This document shows, piece after piece, positions 34,935 through 44,743 of a stretch of 64,000 nucleotides of DNA (its first letter is position 1; each line of letters begins with the position of its first letter). The DNA is from CAIUMH01 sp963758555 (GTDB lineage: Bacteria; Actinomycetota; Acidimicrobiia; Acidimicrobiales; RAAP-2): positions 1,116,001-1,180,000 of the forward strand of contig CAVWVW010000003.1 of the NCBI GenBank assembly GCA_963758555.1, in the 5' to 3' direction. The notes below the pieces were generated by a model, which saw nothing but the letters and a program-made list of their open reading frames with translations, searched no databases and had not been told where the DNA came from. The position numbers and the translations under genes were made by a program.

Positions 34935-37581
34935 CGTCTCGGAGGCTGCGAGCACCGACGCGGTCCGCCGGGCCGCCATGGATGGCGCAGCCCAGCAGCT
35001 CATCGACATCGATCCGGGAGCCACCGACGGTTGGCTCGCCGCCTTCGATGCTGCCGTCGAGACCTATGGACCGACGAGAGCTCGCTACTTGCTCATGCGG
35101 CTCCTCGATCGGAGCCGGGCCCTCGACGTCGGATTCCCCTCGACCATCTCGACGCCGTATCTCAACACCATCGATCCAGAAGCCGAGCCTCCCTACCCCG
35201 GAGACCCGAAGATCGAGCACCGGATCCGATCACTGATCCGTTGGAACGCCGTCGCCATGGTGCTCCGGGCAAACGAGAAGGCTCCGGGCATCGGCGGACA
35301 CCTGGCCACCTATGCGTCCTCGGCGACCCTCTACGAGATCGGCTTCAACCACTTCTTCAAGGGCAAGGACCAGGGAGCGCCTGGCGACCAGGTGTTCTTC
35401 CAGGGGCACGCCTCTCCTGGGATCTACGCTCGGGCGTTCCTCGAAGGGACGGCTCAGCGAAGACGACCTCGAGCACTTCCGCCTCGAGACCCGGCGCGTC
35501 GGCACCGAAACCCCGGGGCTCTCCTCCTATCCGCACCCGCGCCTGATGCCTGACTTCTGGGAGTTCCCGACGGTCTCGATGGGCTTGGGTCCCATCACTG
35601 CGATCCACCAGGCGCGCTTCAATCGCTACCTCGAGCACCGGGGCCTGCTCGCCCCGTCCGACTCGAAGGTGTGGGCGTACCTCGGTGACGGCGAAACCGA
35701 CGAGCCCGAGTCGCTCGGGGCCCTGGGCCTGGCTGGTCGCGAGCATCTCGACAACCTGATCTTCGTCGTGAACTGCAACCTCCAGCGCCTCGACGGTCCC
35801 GTGCGCGGCAACGGCAAGATCATCCAAGAGCTCGAGGGCACCTTCCTCGGAGCGGGATGGAACGTGATCAAGGTCGTCTGGGGTCGCCAGTGGGACGACC
35901 TCTTCGCCCGTGACGTCGACGGGGCGCTGCTCGACGCGCTGACCAAGACACCTGACGGCACCTTCCAGCGTCTGGCGACCGCCACCGGGGCAGAGATCCG
36001 CCAGGAGTTCTTCGGCACCGACCCGCGCCTCGAGGCCTTGGTGGCGCACTTGAGCGACGAAGATCTCGAGATCCTCCCTCGCGGCGGGCACGACCACTTC
36101 AAGATCTACGCCGCCTACAAGGCCGCAGTCGAGCACAAGGGGCAACCCACCGCGATCTTGGCGCACACCGTCAAGGGCTGGGCGCTCGGGGCCAAGGTCG
36201 AGTCACGAAACGCCACGCACCAGATCAAGAAGATGTCCTGGGACGAGCTCGTGCTCATGCGGAACCGCCTCGGGCTCGCCGACCTGGTGCCCGACGAGAT
36301 CGACCGGCACGAGCCGCCGTATCTCAAGCTCGATCCCGACTCCGACGAGATCCGCTACCTCGCCGAGCGTCGTGCCGAGCTCGGCGGGTCCCTGCCCAAG
36401 CGCGTGGTCAGCCATGAGCCGCTCTCCCTCCCCGCCTCCGGGTTCGGGGCGGAGTTCGAGGCCGGTTCCGGAGACCTCGAGTTCTCGACGACTGGGGCGA
36501 TGGTCGGCTCATCCGCCTGTTGCTTCGCGATCCCGGACTCGGCAAGCACATCGTGCCGATCGTGCCCGACGAGGGACGCACCTTCGGGATGGACTCGCTC
36601 TTCTCAGAGGTGGGGATCTACGCCCCCGAGGGACAGCGCTACACGCCGGTCGACGCAGAGATGATGCTCTCCTACAAAGAGCAGGCCGACGGCCAGATCT
36701 TGGAGGAGGGCATCTCGGAAGCCGGCGCGACGGCTGCCTTCCAGGCGGCGGCGACGAGCTTCGCCACGCTGGGGACGCCGATGATCCCCTTCTACCTCTT
36801 CTACGCCATGTTCGGCTTCCAGCGCACGGGCGACGCCTTCTGGCAGCTTGGTGACGTGCGAGCCCGGGGCTTCCTGTGCGGAGCCACCGCCGGTCGCACC
36901 ACGCTGCTCGGCGAGGGGCTCCAGCACCAAGATGGCCACAGTCTGCTCTTCGCCTCGGCCTACCCCTACATCAAGGCCTACGACCCGGCGTTCGCCTACG
37001 AGGTCGCCGCGCTCGTGCTCCACGGCATCGAGGAGATGTACGGCAAGGACCCTCAGGACGTCGTCTACTACCTGACCCTCTACAACGAGAACCTGGCGCA
37101 ACCGGCCATGCCCGAAGGTGCCACCCAGGGCATCATCGACGGGCTCTACTGCTTCCGTCCCGCGCCGAAGATGAAGAAGAAGGCGAAGAAGCGTCGCGCC
37201 ACCGTCCTCTTCTCTGGAGCGTCCGCCGTCGAGGCCATCCGTGCAGCAGAGATCCTGGAGGCCGACCACGGCGTCGGCGTGGCCCTCTACTCGGCCACCT
37301 CGTACAAGGCTCTGCGAGAGCAGGCGCTCGCCGCCCTCGAGGCTGATCCCAAGGCCACGCCCCTCGTCGCCACGATCCTGGCCGACGCTCCCGGGCCACT
37401 GGTCGCGGTCTCGGACTACGTGACCATGGTCCCGGCGCAGATCGCCGCCTTCCTCGATCGACCGCTGACCATCCTCGGGACCGACGGCGTCGGGATGTCC
37501 GACACGAGAGAGGCGCTCCGTCGCCACTTCCGCACCGACGCCCAGGCCATCGTCGACGCGGTGCTCGCCGGCCTCGACTGA
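34927..37581 (+). CDS. aceE: Pyruvate dehydrogenase E1, homodimeric type, two frameshifts
   Basis: This thiamine-diphosphate enzyme decarboxylates pyruvate and acetylates the lipoyl group of E2. Motifs run across three frames: FFQGHASPGIYARAFLEG, then LMPDFWEFPTVSMGLGP and the ThDP-binding GDGETDEPESLGAL with FVVNCNLQRLDGPV, then VPIVPDEGRTFGMDSLF. The breaks are an extra G in GGG at 35446-35448 and a missing C near 36504; repaired length is 884, normal for AceE. The TTG start is preceded by GGAG in the E2 coding end and overlaps the E2 stop, so the two are coupled. No E3 gene is in the window. Confidence 0.9.
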
Positions 37582-37599
37582 GCTCGTCGCCGCATTCGC

Positions 37600-37630
37600 T
37601 TGTGACGACCTGAGGTTTTCCGGCTACGGT
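37600..37630 (+). promoter_or_regulatory. Candidate promoter with long leader for the cold-shock gene
   Basis: TTGTGA (37600-37605) and TACGGT (37625-37630) lie 19 bp apart, a loose sigma-70 match. If used, the cold-shock transcript would have a leader of about 165 bases, in line with the long structured leaders of cspA-type genes. The leader contains CGTCGGGCACCGACG, a small hairpin. Confidence 0.35.
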
Positions 37631-37800
37631 TCTGGGTGATACATCAGTGCGTCGGGCACCGACGCCTTCAGAGATTGGTCCCACGACCACCGCACCAACC
37701 TTCGCCAGCGCTTCCCTCCGAGATCTTCCTCTGAGGAGCGCGCGCACCCAACCGCAGCACCGAGCGCGGAATTCAAGTACAGAAAGAAGGAAACACAGCT

Positions 37801-38001
37801 ATGCCTACCGGCACCGTCAAGTTCTTTAACAACGAGAAGGGCTACGGCTTCATCTCACGCACCGACGGCGAAGACGTCTTCGTCCACTACTCGAACATCG
37901 AGGGCGACGGCTACCGCTCGCTCGAAGAGGGCCAAGAGGTCGAGTTCGAGGTCGGCGCTGGCCGCAAGGGCGAAGAGGCCAAGGCCGTCCGCGCCATCTA
38001 G
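37801..38001 (+). CDS. Cold-shock domain protein (CspA family)
   Basis: This 66-residue OB-fold protein has both RNA-binding motifs, KGYGFI (RNP1) and DVFVHY (RNP2). It binds single-stranded RNA and DNA, unwinds mRNA structure in the cold and may act as an antiterminator. GAAGGA lies 9 bases before the ATG. It has a long untranslated leader and two strong hairpins after the stop, so it is probably a single-gene, highly expressed transcript. Confidence 0.97.
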   Translation: MPTGTVKFFNNEKGYGFISRTDGEDVFVHYSNIEGDGYRSLEEGQEVEFEVGAGRKGEEAKAVRAI

Positions 38002-38010
38002 TCGTTGCCG

Positions 38011-38052
38011 GCACCACCTCGTCGTCTTGGCAGCAAGCGGGCGAGGTGGTGC
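38011..38052 (+). terminator. Hairpin after cold-shock gene
   Basis: GCACCACCTCG pairs perfectly over 11 bp with CGAGGTGGTGC around a 20-base loop, 9 bases after the stop. It is probably the main terminator of the cold-shock transcript. Confidence 0.55.
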
Positions 38053-38070
38053 TGCTGCACGTCGTCACGT

Positions 38071-38101
38071 GGTCTCAGGGCGCTTCGAGCGCTCTGAGAC
38101 C
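38071..38101. terminator. Second hairpin in the convergent gap
   Basis: GGTCTCAGGGCGCT pairs with AGCGCTCTGAGACC (one G-T) around a TCG loop, giving a stem of 14 bp. It lies between the cold-shock gene and the convergent DUF3039 gene and can act on both strands. Confidence 0.6.
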
Positions 38102-38177
38102 TCAAGAGAGAGGGCTCGTCACCCTCAGCACTCCTGTGCCCTGACGACCGCGCCCGGGAGGAGGATGGCCTCGCCGC

Positions 38178-38465
38178 TCAGCGCCCTGGCACCTTCCAAC
38201 CCATCGACTCTGCGACTTCGACGCAGCTCGGGCAGATGGGGAACTTCTGGGGGTCCCGACCAGGCACCCACTTCTTGCCGCACAGGGCCTCGACAGCCGT
38301 GCCGTTGATCATCCCCTCGACCACGGAGTTGCCGACGGGGATCACCTCGTCTCTTCCCTTGGGCGTGTAGCCCTCAAGGACGATGTGGGTGAATCGCTCA
38401 TGATTGCCGTCGTCCAACAGCGGGTCAGTGACGACGGGCTCGATGACGGTGGCGTGATCGGTCAC
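38178..38465 (-). CDS. DUF3039 family protein
   Basis: This 95-residue protein matches the actinobacterial DUF3039 family: HIVLEGYTP, a central AVEALCGKKWVPGRDP and a CPSCVEVAE pair near the end. Three cysteines (one in ALCGKKW, two in CPSC) probably form part of a metal site. The start is a GTG with no ribosome site; TAACCT seven bases upstream could be a -10 box, so the transcript may be leaderless. It is divergent from the small gene at 38503. The function is not known. Confidence 0.88.
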   Translation of the reverse strand: MTDHATVIEPVVTDPLLDDGNHERFTHIVLEGYTPKGRDEVIPVGNSVVEGMINGTAVEALCGKKWVPGRDPQKFPICPSCVEVAESMGWKVPGR

Positions 38466-38502
38466 GCCAGAGAGGTTAGTTGCCCCCTCGGAGCAACCTT
38501 CG

Positions 38503-38754
38503 ATGTCAGGTGTCCAACCATCGCCGCGAGAGACTGGGGAGATGCCTCGTCGACGACAGCGGCCACGATCACCTTCGGCCCCGTCGACGCCCGCGCGCTC
38601 GCACGTGCGAGCGGACGGCGCGCCGAAGAAGCGCTACGACTCAGCCAGCGAGGCGACGAGCGCCGCGCAGCTCCAGTGGGCGATCAATGGCGCGGACCTC
38701 GCCGCCTATCGCTGCGAGATCTGTCGAGGCTGGCACCTCGCCCGCGTCGAGTGA
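38503..38754 (+). CDS. Small zinc-ribbon-like protein
   Basis: The 83-residue frame has an Arg/Pro/Ser-rich N-terminus and a C-terminal segment YRCEICRGWHLARVE that resembles a one-knuckle zinc-binding motif seen in small actinobacterial proteins near DUF3039 genes. ATGs at 38503 and 38542 are both possible; the second follows GGGGAG without a spacer. It ends three bases before the convergent racemase stop. The function is unknown and the start uncertain. Confidence 0.55.
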   Translation: MSGVQPSPRETGEMPRRRQRPRSPSAPSTPARSHVRADGAPKKRYDSASEATSAAQLQWAINGADLAAYRCEICRGWHLARVE

Positions 38755-38757
38755 GGC

Positions 38758-39910
38758 TCAGCTCTCGCTGAACAGGGCGCCGTCTTCGAGGAGCTCGTCG
38801 ATCACCGACTCACCGATGCCCCAGGAGGCGAGCGCCGTCCTCGTGTCTGCGCCCGGAGCGGACGGCGCCTTCGAGATGACGGCCTTCGTGCGGCTGAAGC
38901 GCGGCACCGGTCCCGGCTGGATGACGCCCTCGTCCTCGACGTAGACCTGCCGTTCGCTCAACAGAAGATGCTGCGGCGCCTCGTCGATGCTGAGGAGCGG
39001 GACGACGCAGGCGTCAGAGCCGTCGAAGATCTCCTCCCACGCAGCCCTCGACTTCGACTCGAACAGCGCCTTGAAGCGTTCCTTCATCGCTGGCCACGAC
39101 TGCTTGTCGTACTGATGGGGCAGCCCAGCGGCATCGAGGCCGAGCCGCTCGAGGAGCAGCGCGTAGAACTGCGGTTCGATGGCACCGACGGCCATGTAGC
39201 CCCCGTCGCTGGTCTCATAGACGTCGTAGAACGGCGCACCAGAGTCGAGCAGGTTGCTCCCCCGCTCCGACGACCACGCCCCCGAGGCCCGCATCCCGTA
39301 GGTGAAGTGCATCATGGAAGCCACCCCATCGATCATGGCCGCGTCGACCACCTGGCCCTGACCCGATCCACGAGCCTCAAGCAGCGCTGCGGTCATGCCG
39401 AAGGCCAGCATCATCCCGCCCCCGCCGAAGTCGGCCACCAGGTTGAGCGGCGGAGCGGGCACCTCGTCTGCTCGGCCCATCGCCCAGAGCGCGCCCGAGA
39501 GCGCCGTGTAGTTGATGTCGTGGCCAGCACGCTCGGCAAGGTGCCCCTCTTGGCCCCACCCTGTCATCCGGCCATAGACCAGCGCAGGGTTGCGCTCGAG
39601 CAGCTCCGTGGGTCCGAGGCCGAGCCGCTCGGCCACACCCGGACGGAAGGGGTCGATGAAGGCGTGCGCCTGCTCGACGAGCTCACGCACCAGCTCGACG
39701 CCACGAGGATCCTTCAGGTTCACCCCGACGTTCTGGCGAGAGCGCAGCTCGACTGCGATGCCGAGCCGGCGAGGGCGCCGAGAGCGCGCCACCCGGTCGA
39801 TCGATGCAGAGGATCTCCGCTCCGGCGTCGGCAAGGAGCATGCACGCATAGGGAGCGGGGCCGATACCTGCCAGCTCGATGATCTTGATGCCGCTCAGCG
39901 GACCTGCCAT
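38758..39910 (-). CDS. Alpha-methylacyl-CoA racemase / CoA-transferase family III, one frameshift
   Basis: This enzyme inverts the 2-methyl centre of branched acyl-CoAs, as in steroid side-chain and phytol breakdown. It starts GIKIIELAGIGPAPYACMLL and keeps residues known to be catalytic in the mycobacterial enzyme MCR: GHDINY (His), NLVADFGGG (Asn and Asp) and VGAIEPQF (Glu). The N-terminal frame reads AGAEILCIDRPGG, then switches by one extra base somewhere in 39735-39805 to reach RQNVGVNLKDPRG. Repaired length is 383. GGAGG precedes the ATG at 39910. The racemase call is favoured over CoA transferase by the motif set. Confidence 0.87.
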
Positions 39911-39987
39911 CTGCCCTCCTCGCTCGCAGGCTGCGCCGCGTCCACGCTTGAGAGCAGGCGTCACCCTGCCCCTCCATGCCAGGTCGC

Positions 39988-41047
39988 TCAGGACGTCGCC
40001 TTGACCAAGCTCTCCAGTGCACCTTGAGCGGCCCCAGCGTCGATCGAGGTCACCGCCAGCGCCACGCCCTCGGCGATGGCCTCGGCCTTGCCGGCGACGA
40101 CGAGGGCGGCTCCCGCGTTGAGCAGCACCAACCGCCTGGCTGGGCTCGCCTCGCCGCTGAGGACCGATCTGACCGCTGCGGTGTTGACGCTCAGATCGCC
40201 GCCTCTGATCTGCTCAGCGGAGACGGGCTCGAGATCGAGTGAGGCGGGATCGAGCGTCCACGAGCTCAGCTCGAAGGCACCCTTCCCGTCACCGAGCACC
40301 TCGACGACTCGTGAGGGCGCCGACAAGGTGAGCTCGTCGAAGCCGTCCTCAGAGCGCACGATCCACGCTCGCTCGATGCCGTTGGCGCCGAGCACCGAGG
40401 CCATGTCCTCCATCGACGCCCGCTCTGCGGTGCCGAGCAGCATCCGCGCCGGTCTCGACGGATTGGCCAGAGGCCCGAGGAAGTTGAAGGCGGTCCTGAT
40501 GCCCAGCGCCCTGCGGACGGGCTGCACGTTGCGCATGGCGGGGTGGAAGGCCGGGTGCGTAGCAGAACCCGATCCCGGCCTCTCGTACGGAAGCCGCCAC
40601 TTGCTCGGCGCTGAGCTCCAGGCTCACCCCCAGCGCCTCGAGCACGTCGGCGCTGCCCACCAGCGACGAGGATGCCCTGGCACCGTGCTTGCAGACGGTC
40701 ACCCCAGCCCCAGCCACCACCAAGGCGGTCATCGTCGAGATGTTGATCGAGTGCTTGCCGTCGCCCCCTGTGCCAACGATGTCCATCGCTGGTTCATCGA
40801 GCACCACTGGGGTGGCGTGCTCGAGCATGGCTCGCACCATCCCGGTCAGCTCGTCGGCCGTCTCGCCCTTGGCGCGCCAGGCGATGAGGAGGGCCCCGAT
40901 GACCACCGGATCAACCTGGGCGTCGAAGACCTGATTGAGGACCGCCCGGGACTCGTCGACCGACAGGTCTCGCTCGTGCATGAGCGCCTCGAGCACGCCA
41001 GTGGAGCCGCCCAGGCGGTCGAAGATCTCTGCGTCGCTCAGCGCCAC
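39988..41047 (-). CDS. trpD: Anthranilate phosphoribosyltransferase, one frameshift
   Basis: Second step of tryptophan synthesis: anthranilate plus PRPP to phosphoribosyl-anthranilate. The N-terminal frame has DIVGTGGDGKHSINISTM (PRPP-binding) and VCKHGARASSS; the C-terminal frame starts at MRNVQPVRRALGIRTAFNFL and includes GPLANP. They part at about 40548-40556, where CCCGGCC should read CCCGCC, restoring YAPAFHPAMRNV; repaired length is 352. The start is a GTG with AAGG six bases upstream. No other trp gene is adjacent. The break is probably a base-call error in a homopolymer. Confidence 0.9.
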
Positions 41048-41187
41048 GCCGCACCTTCTCGCCGGGCGCGCTGGTGCGTCGAGCTCCTGGGCCGTTGGCT
41101 CAAGGTACCGTGCATCCGAGAGAACCTAGCGTTCAAAGCGCCCACCACCTCGTGGCGGCGTGGCCGGGTCCAGATCGCTGCTGGTCC

Positions 41188-41427
41188 TTAGGCGGTCTTG
41201 CGGCGCTGACGGTGGATCCGACGACGCTCACGCTCAGTCGTGCCACCCCAGATCCCCTCGCGCTCACGAGACGCGAGCGCGTGCTCGAGGCAGGCGACCT
41301 GCACGGGGCACACGGCACAGATGGCCTTGGCCTCCATGGCGTCGGCCTCATCCTCGCTCGAGGGGTAGAAGATGTCCGAGTCAATGCCAGTACAGGCTGC
41401 TCGCTTGCGCCAGGTGGTGGCGTTCAT
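41188..41427 (-). CDS. WhiB-like iron-sulfur transcription factor
   Basis: This 79-residue protein has the four cysteines of WhiB proteins (AACTG, then ICAVCPVQVACLEH) that bind a 4Fe-4S cluster, followed by the GIWGG turn and a basic DNA-contact tail (RERRRIHRQRRKTA). It works with the primary sigma factor in response to oxygen, NO or redox signals. AGGAA lies upstream of the ATG at 41427; the longer open frame to 41580 is spurious. It is divergent from glpD across a 177-bp gap. It is most like the short WhiB1/WblE type. Confidence 0.95.
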   Translation of the reverse strand: MNATTWRKRAACTGIDSDIFYPSSEDEADAMEAKAICAVCPVQVACLEHALASREREGIWGGTTERERRRIHRQRRKTA

Positions 41428-41524
41428 AATGAGTTTCCTTGCGGTGTGGCGATCGGGGGGGTCGATCTCCGTCACCTCCGAGAGCGCCGAAATCCTCGTC
41501 GCACCTGGAAATAACGGAATCTCT

Positions 41525-41553
41525 ATCTTTTCACGGTCCTCCGCGCTTGTAAA
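41525..41553 (-). promoter_or_regulatory. Candidate whiB promoter
   Basis: On the minus strand TTTACA (41548-41553) and AAAGAT (41525-41530) are 17 bp apart. This would start a transcript about 90 bases before whiB. The -35 match is good and the -10 match modest. Confidence 0.35.
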
Positions 41554-41604
41554 GAGCATCCGAGGGCTCCCACGGACCAAGATCGGCTGTGAGAGGCTTC
41601 GATC

Positions 41605-43233
41605 GTGCCCGCCTTCGACCGCACCGCATCGTTGCTCGCACTCGGGGAATCCCCCTTTGACGTGCTGGTGATCGGCGGCGGGATGACGGGGTGCGGCACG
41701 GCGGTCGACCTGGCGACACGGGGCCTTCGTGTAGCACTCGTAGACGCCGGCGACCTCGCAGCTGGCACGTCATCGAGATCGTCGAAGATGGTCCATGGGG
41801 GGCTCCGCTACCTCGAGCAGCGAGAGTTTCGACTGGTCTACGAGAACCTCCACGAGCGCCAGCGACTGCTGCGCAACGCACCACACTTGGTTCGCCCCCT
41901 CCCCTTCCTGATCCCCCTCTTCGGTGACGACAGCGCGCGCTCGAAGGCGGTCACGCGTTCGTACCAGACCGCCCTGTGGCTCTACGACCTCACCGGTGGG
42001 CTCCGCATCGGCCATCGTCACCGCGAGATCGATCGAGACGAGGTGATCGAGCACTTCCCCACCCTCGACGTCTCACGATTGACGGCTGGCTTCTTGTACT
42101 TCGACGCACGGGGTGATGACGCCCGCGTGGCGCTCAGCTTGGCTCGCACCGCCGCCGACCTCGGGGCCACGGTGGCGACCTACGCACCGGCGACCGACCT
42201 GCTCAGAGATCGGGCAGGCCGGGTCATCGGGGCGGTGATCACCCCTCAGGCGCCAGGTGAGAGCGCTGCGTCCCCGATCGAGATCCGAGCTCGAGTCGTC
42301 GTCAACGCAGCGGGCGTGTTCGCCGACGAGGTCACCGAGCTCGACAACGAGGACTTCCGGGCCACGCTGACCCCCGCCAAGGGCGTCCACGTCTCGGTGG
42401 CCGCCGACCGGCTGCCCTGCGACGTCGCCGCCGTCATCCCGGTGCCCGGCGACCACCGGAGCATCTTCGTGGTCCCCTGGCCCGACACCCCCTTCGTCTA
42501 CATCGGCACGACCGACACCGCCTACGAGGGCGATCTCCACGATCCTCGCTGCGAGCCTGCCGACGTCGACTACCTGCTCAGCGCCGTCAACTCGTTCACC
42601 TCCGCGTCACTCTCCCCCGCCGACGTGACCGGCGTCTGGGCTGGCCTCCGACCCCTCCTCAAGCCGTCGAGCGACGAGGCGCTCTCCACACGCACGGCGG
42701 ACCTCTCGAGGCGCCACCGCGTCGAGACCGCGCCCGACGGCGTCGTGAGGATCACCGGTGGGAAGTGGACGACCTATCGCAAGATGGCTGAAGACGCAGG
42801 CGACGAGATCGCCCGACAGCTCCCTGGGATCGCCAGGTCGAAGACCAAGCGACTGAGGCTCCGCGGCTCGCCCGGCAAGGGCACGGTCTCCTTATCCGGC
42901 GTCGACGAGCGAACCGCCGAGCACCTGATCAGCCGCTATGGCACCGACGCCCCGACGGTCGCAGCCCTCATGCGGGAGGAACCCGGCAACGCCGAGCTCC
43001 TCGTGGAGGGACTGCCCTATCTGATCGCCGAGATTCGCTACGCCGCTCGCCACGAGATGGCGATCTGCGTCGACGACGTGCTGTCGAGAAGGATGCGACT
43101 GGCCCTCCAGGACGCGCGTGCCGCTCGCCAGGCCGCTCCGAAGGTGGCCTCGGTCCTGGCCGACGAGCTCGGGTGGACTGCCGAGCGGACCGTCCACGAG
43201 GCGGAGCGCTTCAGCCAGAGGGTCGGCGACTGA
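41605..43233 (+). CDS. glpD: Aerobic glycerol-3-phosphate dehydrogenase
   Basis: This 542-residue FAD enzyme oxidises sn-glycerol-3-phosphate to dihydroxyacetone phosphate at the membrane and feeds the quinone pool. It has the FAD loop DVLVIGGGMTGCGTAVDLAT, the family motif SSRSSKMVHGGLRYLE and the late ITGGKWTTYRKMAED. The C-terminal domain (residues 410-542) is the usual DAO_C helical cap. It starts with GTG. It is followed after 27 bases by an AGPS-like flavoenzyme and glpK, a glycerol-use operon. Confidence 0.95.
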   Translation: MPAFDRTASLLALGESPFDVLVIGGGMTGCGTAVDLATRGLRVALVDAGDLAAGTSSRSSKMVHGGLRYLEQREFRLVYENLHERQRLLRNAPHLVRPLPFLIPLFGDDSARSKAVTRSYQTALWLYDLTGGLRIGHRHREIDRDEVIEHFPTLDVSRLTAGFLYFDARGDDARVALSLARTAADLGATVATYAPATDLLRDRAGRVIGAVITPQAPGESAASPIEIRARVVVNAAGVFADEVTELDNEDFRATLTPAKGVHVSVAADRLPCDVAAVIPVPGDHRSIFVVPWPDTPFVYIGTTDTAYEGDLHDPRCEPADVDYLLSAVNSFTSASLSPADVTGVWAGLRPLLKPSSDEALSTRTADLSRRHRVETAPDGVVRITGGKWTTYRKMAEDAGDEIARQLPGIARSKTKRLRLRGSPGKGTVSLSGVDERTAEHLISRYGTDAPTVAALMREEPGNAELLVEGLPYLIAEIRYAARHEMAICVDDVLSRRMRLALQDARAARQAAPKVASVLADELGWTAERTVHEAERFSQRVGD

Positions 43234-43260
43234 GCTCGAGAGCGCAGGGCTCGTCACCAC

Positions 43261-44743
43261 GTGACCGAGCCCACCTTGCCGAGCCGGCTGGCCGGTCGAG
43301 AGCCAGCAACGGCTCGACTCGGCACCGCGGGAGCGGTGCTCGACGAGGCCTTCATCGCTGAGCTGGCGGCGACAGGAGCCGCGATCTCGCTCGAGCCCAG
43401 CGTCCTCGAAGACCACGCCAGGGACTGGTGGCCGATCAGCGTCGGCTGGGCCACCCGAGATCTCGTCGGCGCCTTCCCCGCCGTCGTCGTGACGCCGTCG
43501 ACGACCGAGCAGGTCGCTGCGGTCCTCCGTCTCGCCAACCGTTTCTCGATCCCTGTCACGCCGGCAGCGGGGCGAAGCGGCGTGAACGGAGGAGCGATCC
43601 CGCTTGAGGGCGGCGTGGTGCTCGATCTCACAGCCTTGCGACTCGATCATCAAGATCGACGAGACCTCTCACTGCGTCACGGCTGGGGCGGGGGTCTTCG
43701 GACCAGAGCTCGAAGCGGCGCTGCGAGCGACCGGTGGGGGCTACACCCTCGGTCACTGGCCCCAGTCGTTCGACCTCTCCACGGTCGGCGGCTGGCTGGC
43801 GTGTCGCGGGGCCGGTCAGCTCTCGACGCGCTACGGCAAGATCGAGGACATGGTCCGCTCGCTGCGGGTGGTCCTCGCCGACGGCAGCGAGCTGCGCACG
43901 GCGAGCTCCGGTCCTCGGGCGGCCGTGGGCCCGGACCTCAACCAGCTCTTCGTGGGCTCAGAGGGGACCTTCGGCGTGATCACCGAAGCGACCTTGGTGA
44001 TCCACGACGCACCGGACTACGAACGACGAGCAGCGTGGGGGTTCGCGTCCTTCGACGACGCCATGGAGGTCTGTCGACGGACCCTCCAACGCGGCGCCAC
44101 ACCAGCGGTGCTGCGCCTCTACGACGCGCTCGAGACCGAGCGGAACTTCGGGATCACGACGAACCTGCTCCTCGCTCTCGACGAGGGGGATCCTCTCCTC
44201 GTCGACGCGTGCTTCACCATCCTCGAGCACGAGGCGACAGCAGGTGACCGGCTCGACGACGGTCTCGTCGGAACGTGGCTCTCGCACCGCAACAACGTGA
44301 GCCAGCTCGCACCGCTCTGGGCGGGGGGCATCGTGGTCGACACCATCGAGATGGCCGCCAGCTGGTCTGCGCTGCCCGACGCTCGACGTCGAGTGCTCGA
44401 GGCGCTCAGCGGGGTTGACGGCACCCTGGTCGCCTCCGTCCACCAGTCGCACAGCTACCTCGACGGCGCCTGCCTCTACTTCACCTTCGCGGGCCAGCCA
44501 GAGGACACGCTGGTGGCCCACGAGACCTACTACCGAGCATGCTGGGATCGCGCCAGCGAGGCGATCCTCTCTGTCGGCGGAGCGCTCAGCCACCACCACG
44601 GCATCGGCCTCAACCGAAGCCGCTTCATGGCCGAGGCGCTTGGTGAGGGTCTCGACGTGCTGCGCCGAGTCAAGCGAGCCCTCGATCCGCGTGGGATCCT
44701 CAATCCCGGCAAGCTCGGCCTGGGAGAGGGAGACGTCTGGTGA
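43261..44743 (+). CDS. FAD-linked oxidase, alkyl-DHAP-synthase-like, one frameshift
   Basis: This VAO-type flavoprotein has an FAD-binding half (VVVTPSTTEQVAAVLRLAN, PAAGRSGVNGG) and a C-terminal half with the catalytic motif SHHHGIGLNR and ALDPRGILNPGKLG. This layout and SHHHG match alkylglycerone-phosphate synthase; D-lactate and glycolate oxidases are more distant. The frame breaks at about 43645, where dropping one base in TTGCGAC restores LTALDSIIKID and a 493-residue protein. It lies between glpD and glpK and overlaps glpK (GTGA). It could handle a glycerol-phosphate-derived compound, for instance in ether lipid formation; that is inference. Confidence 0.85.
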
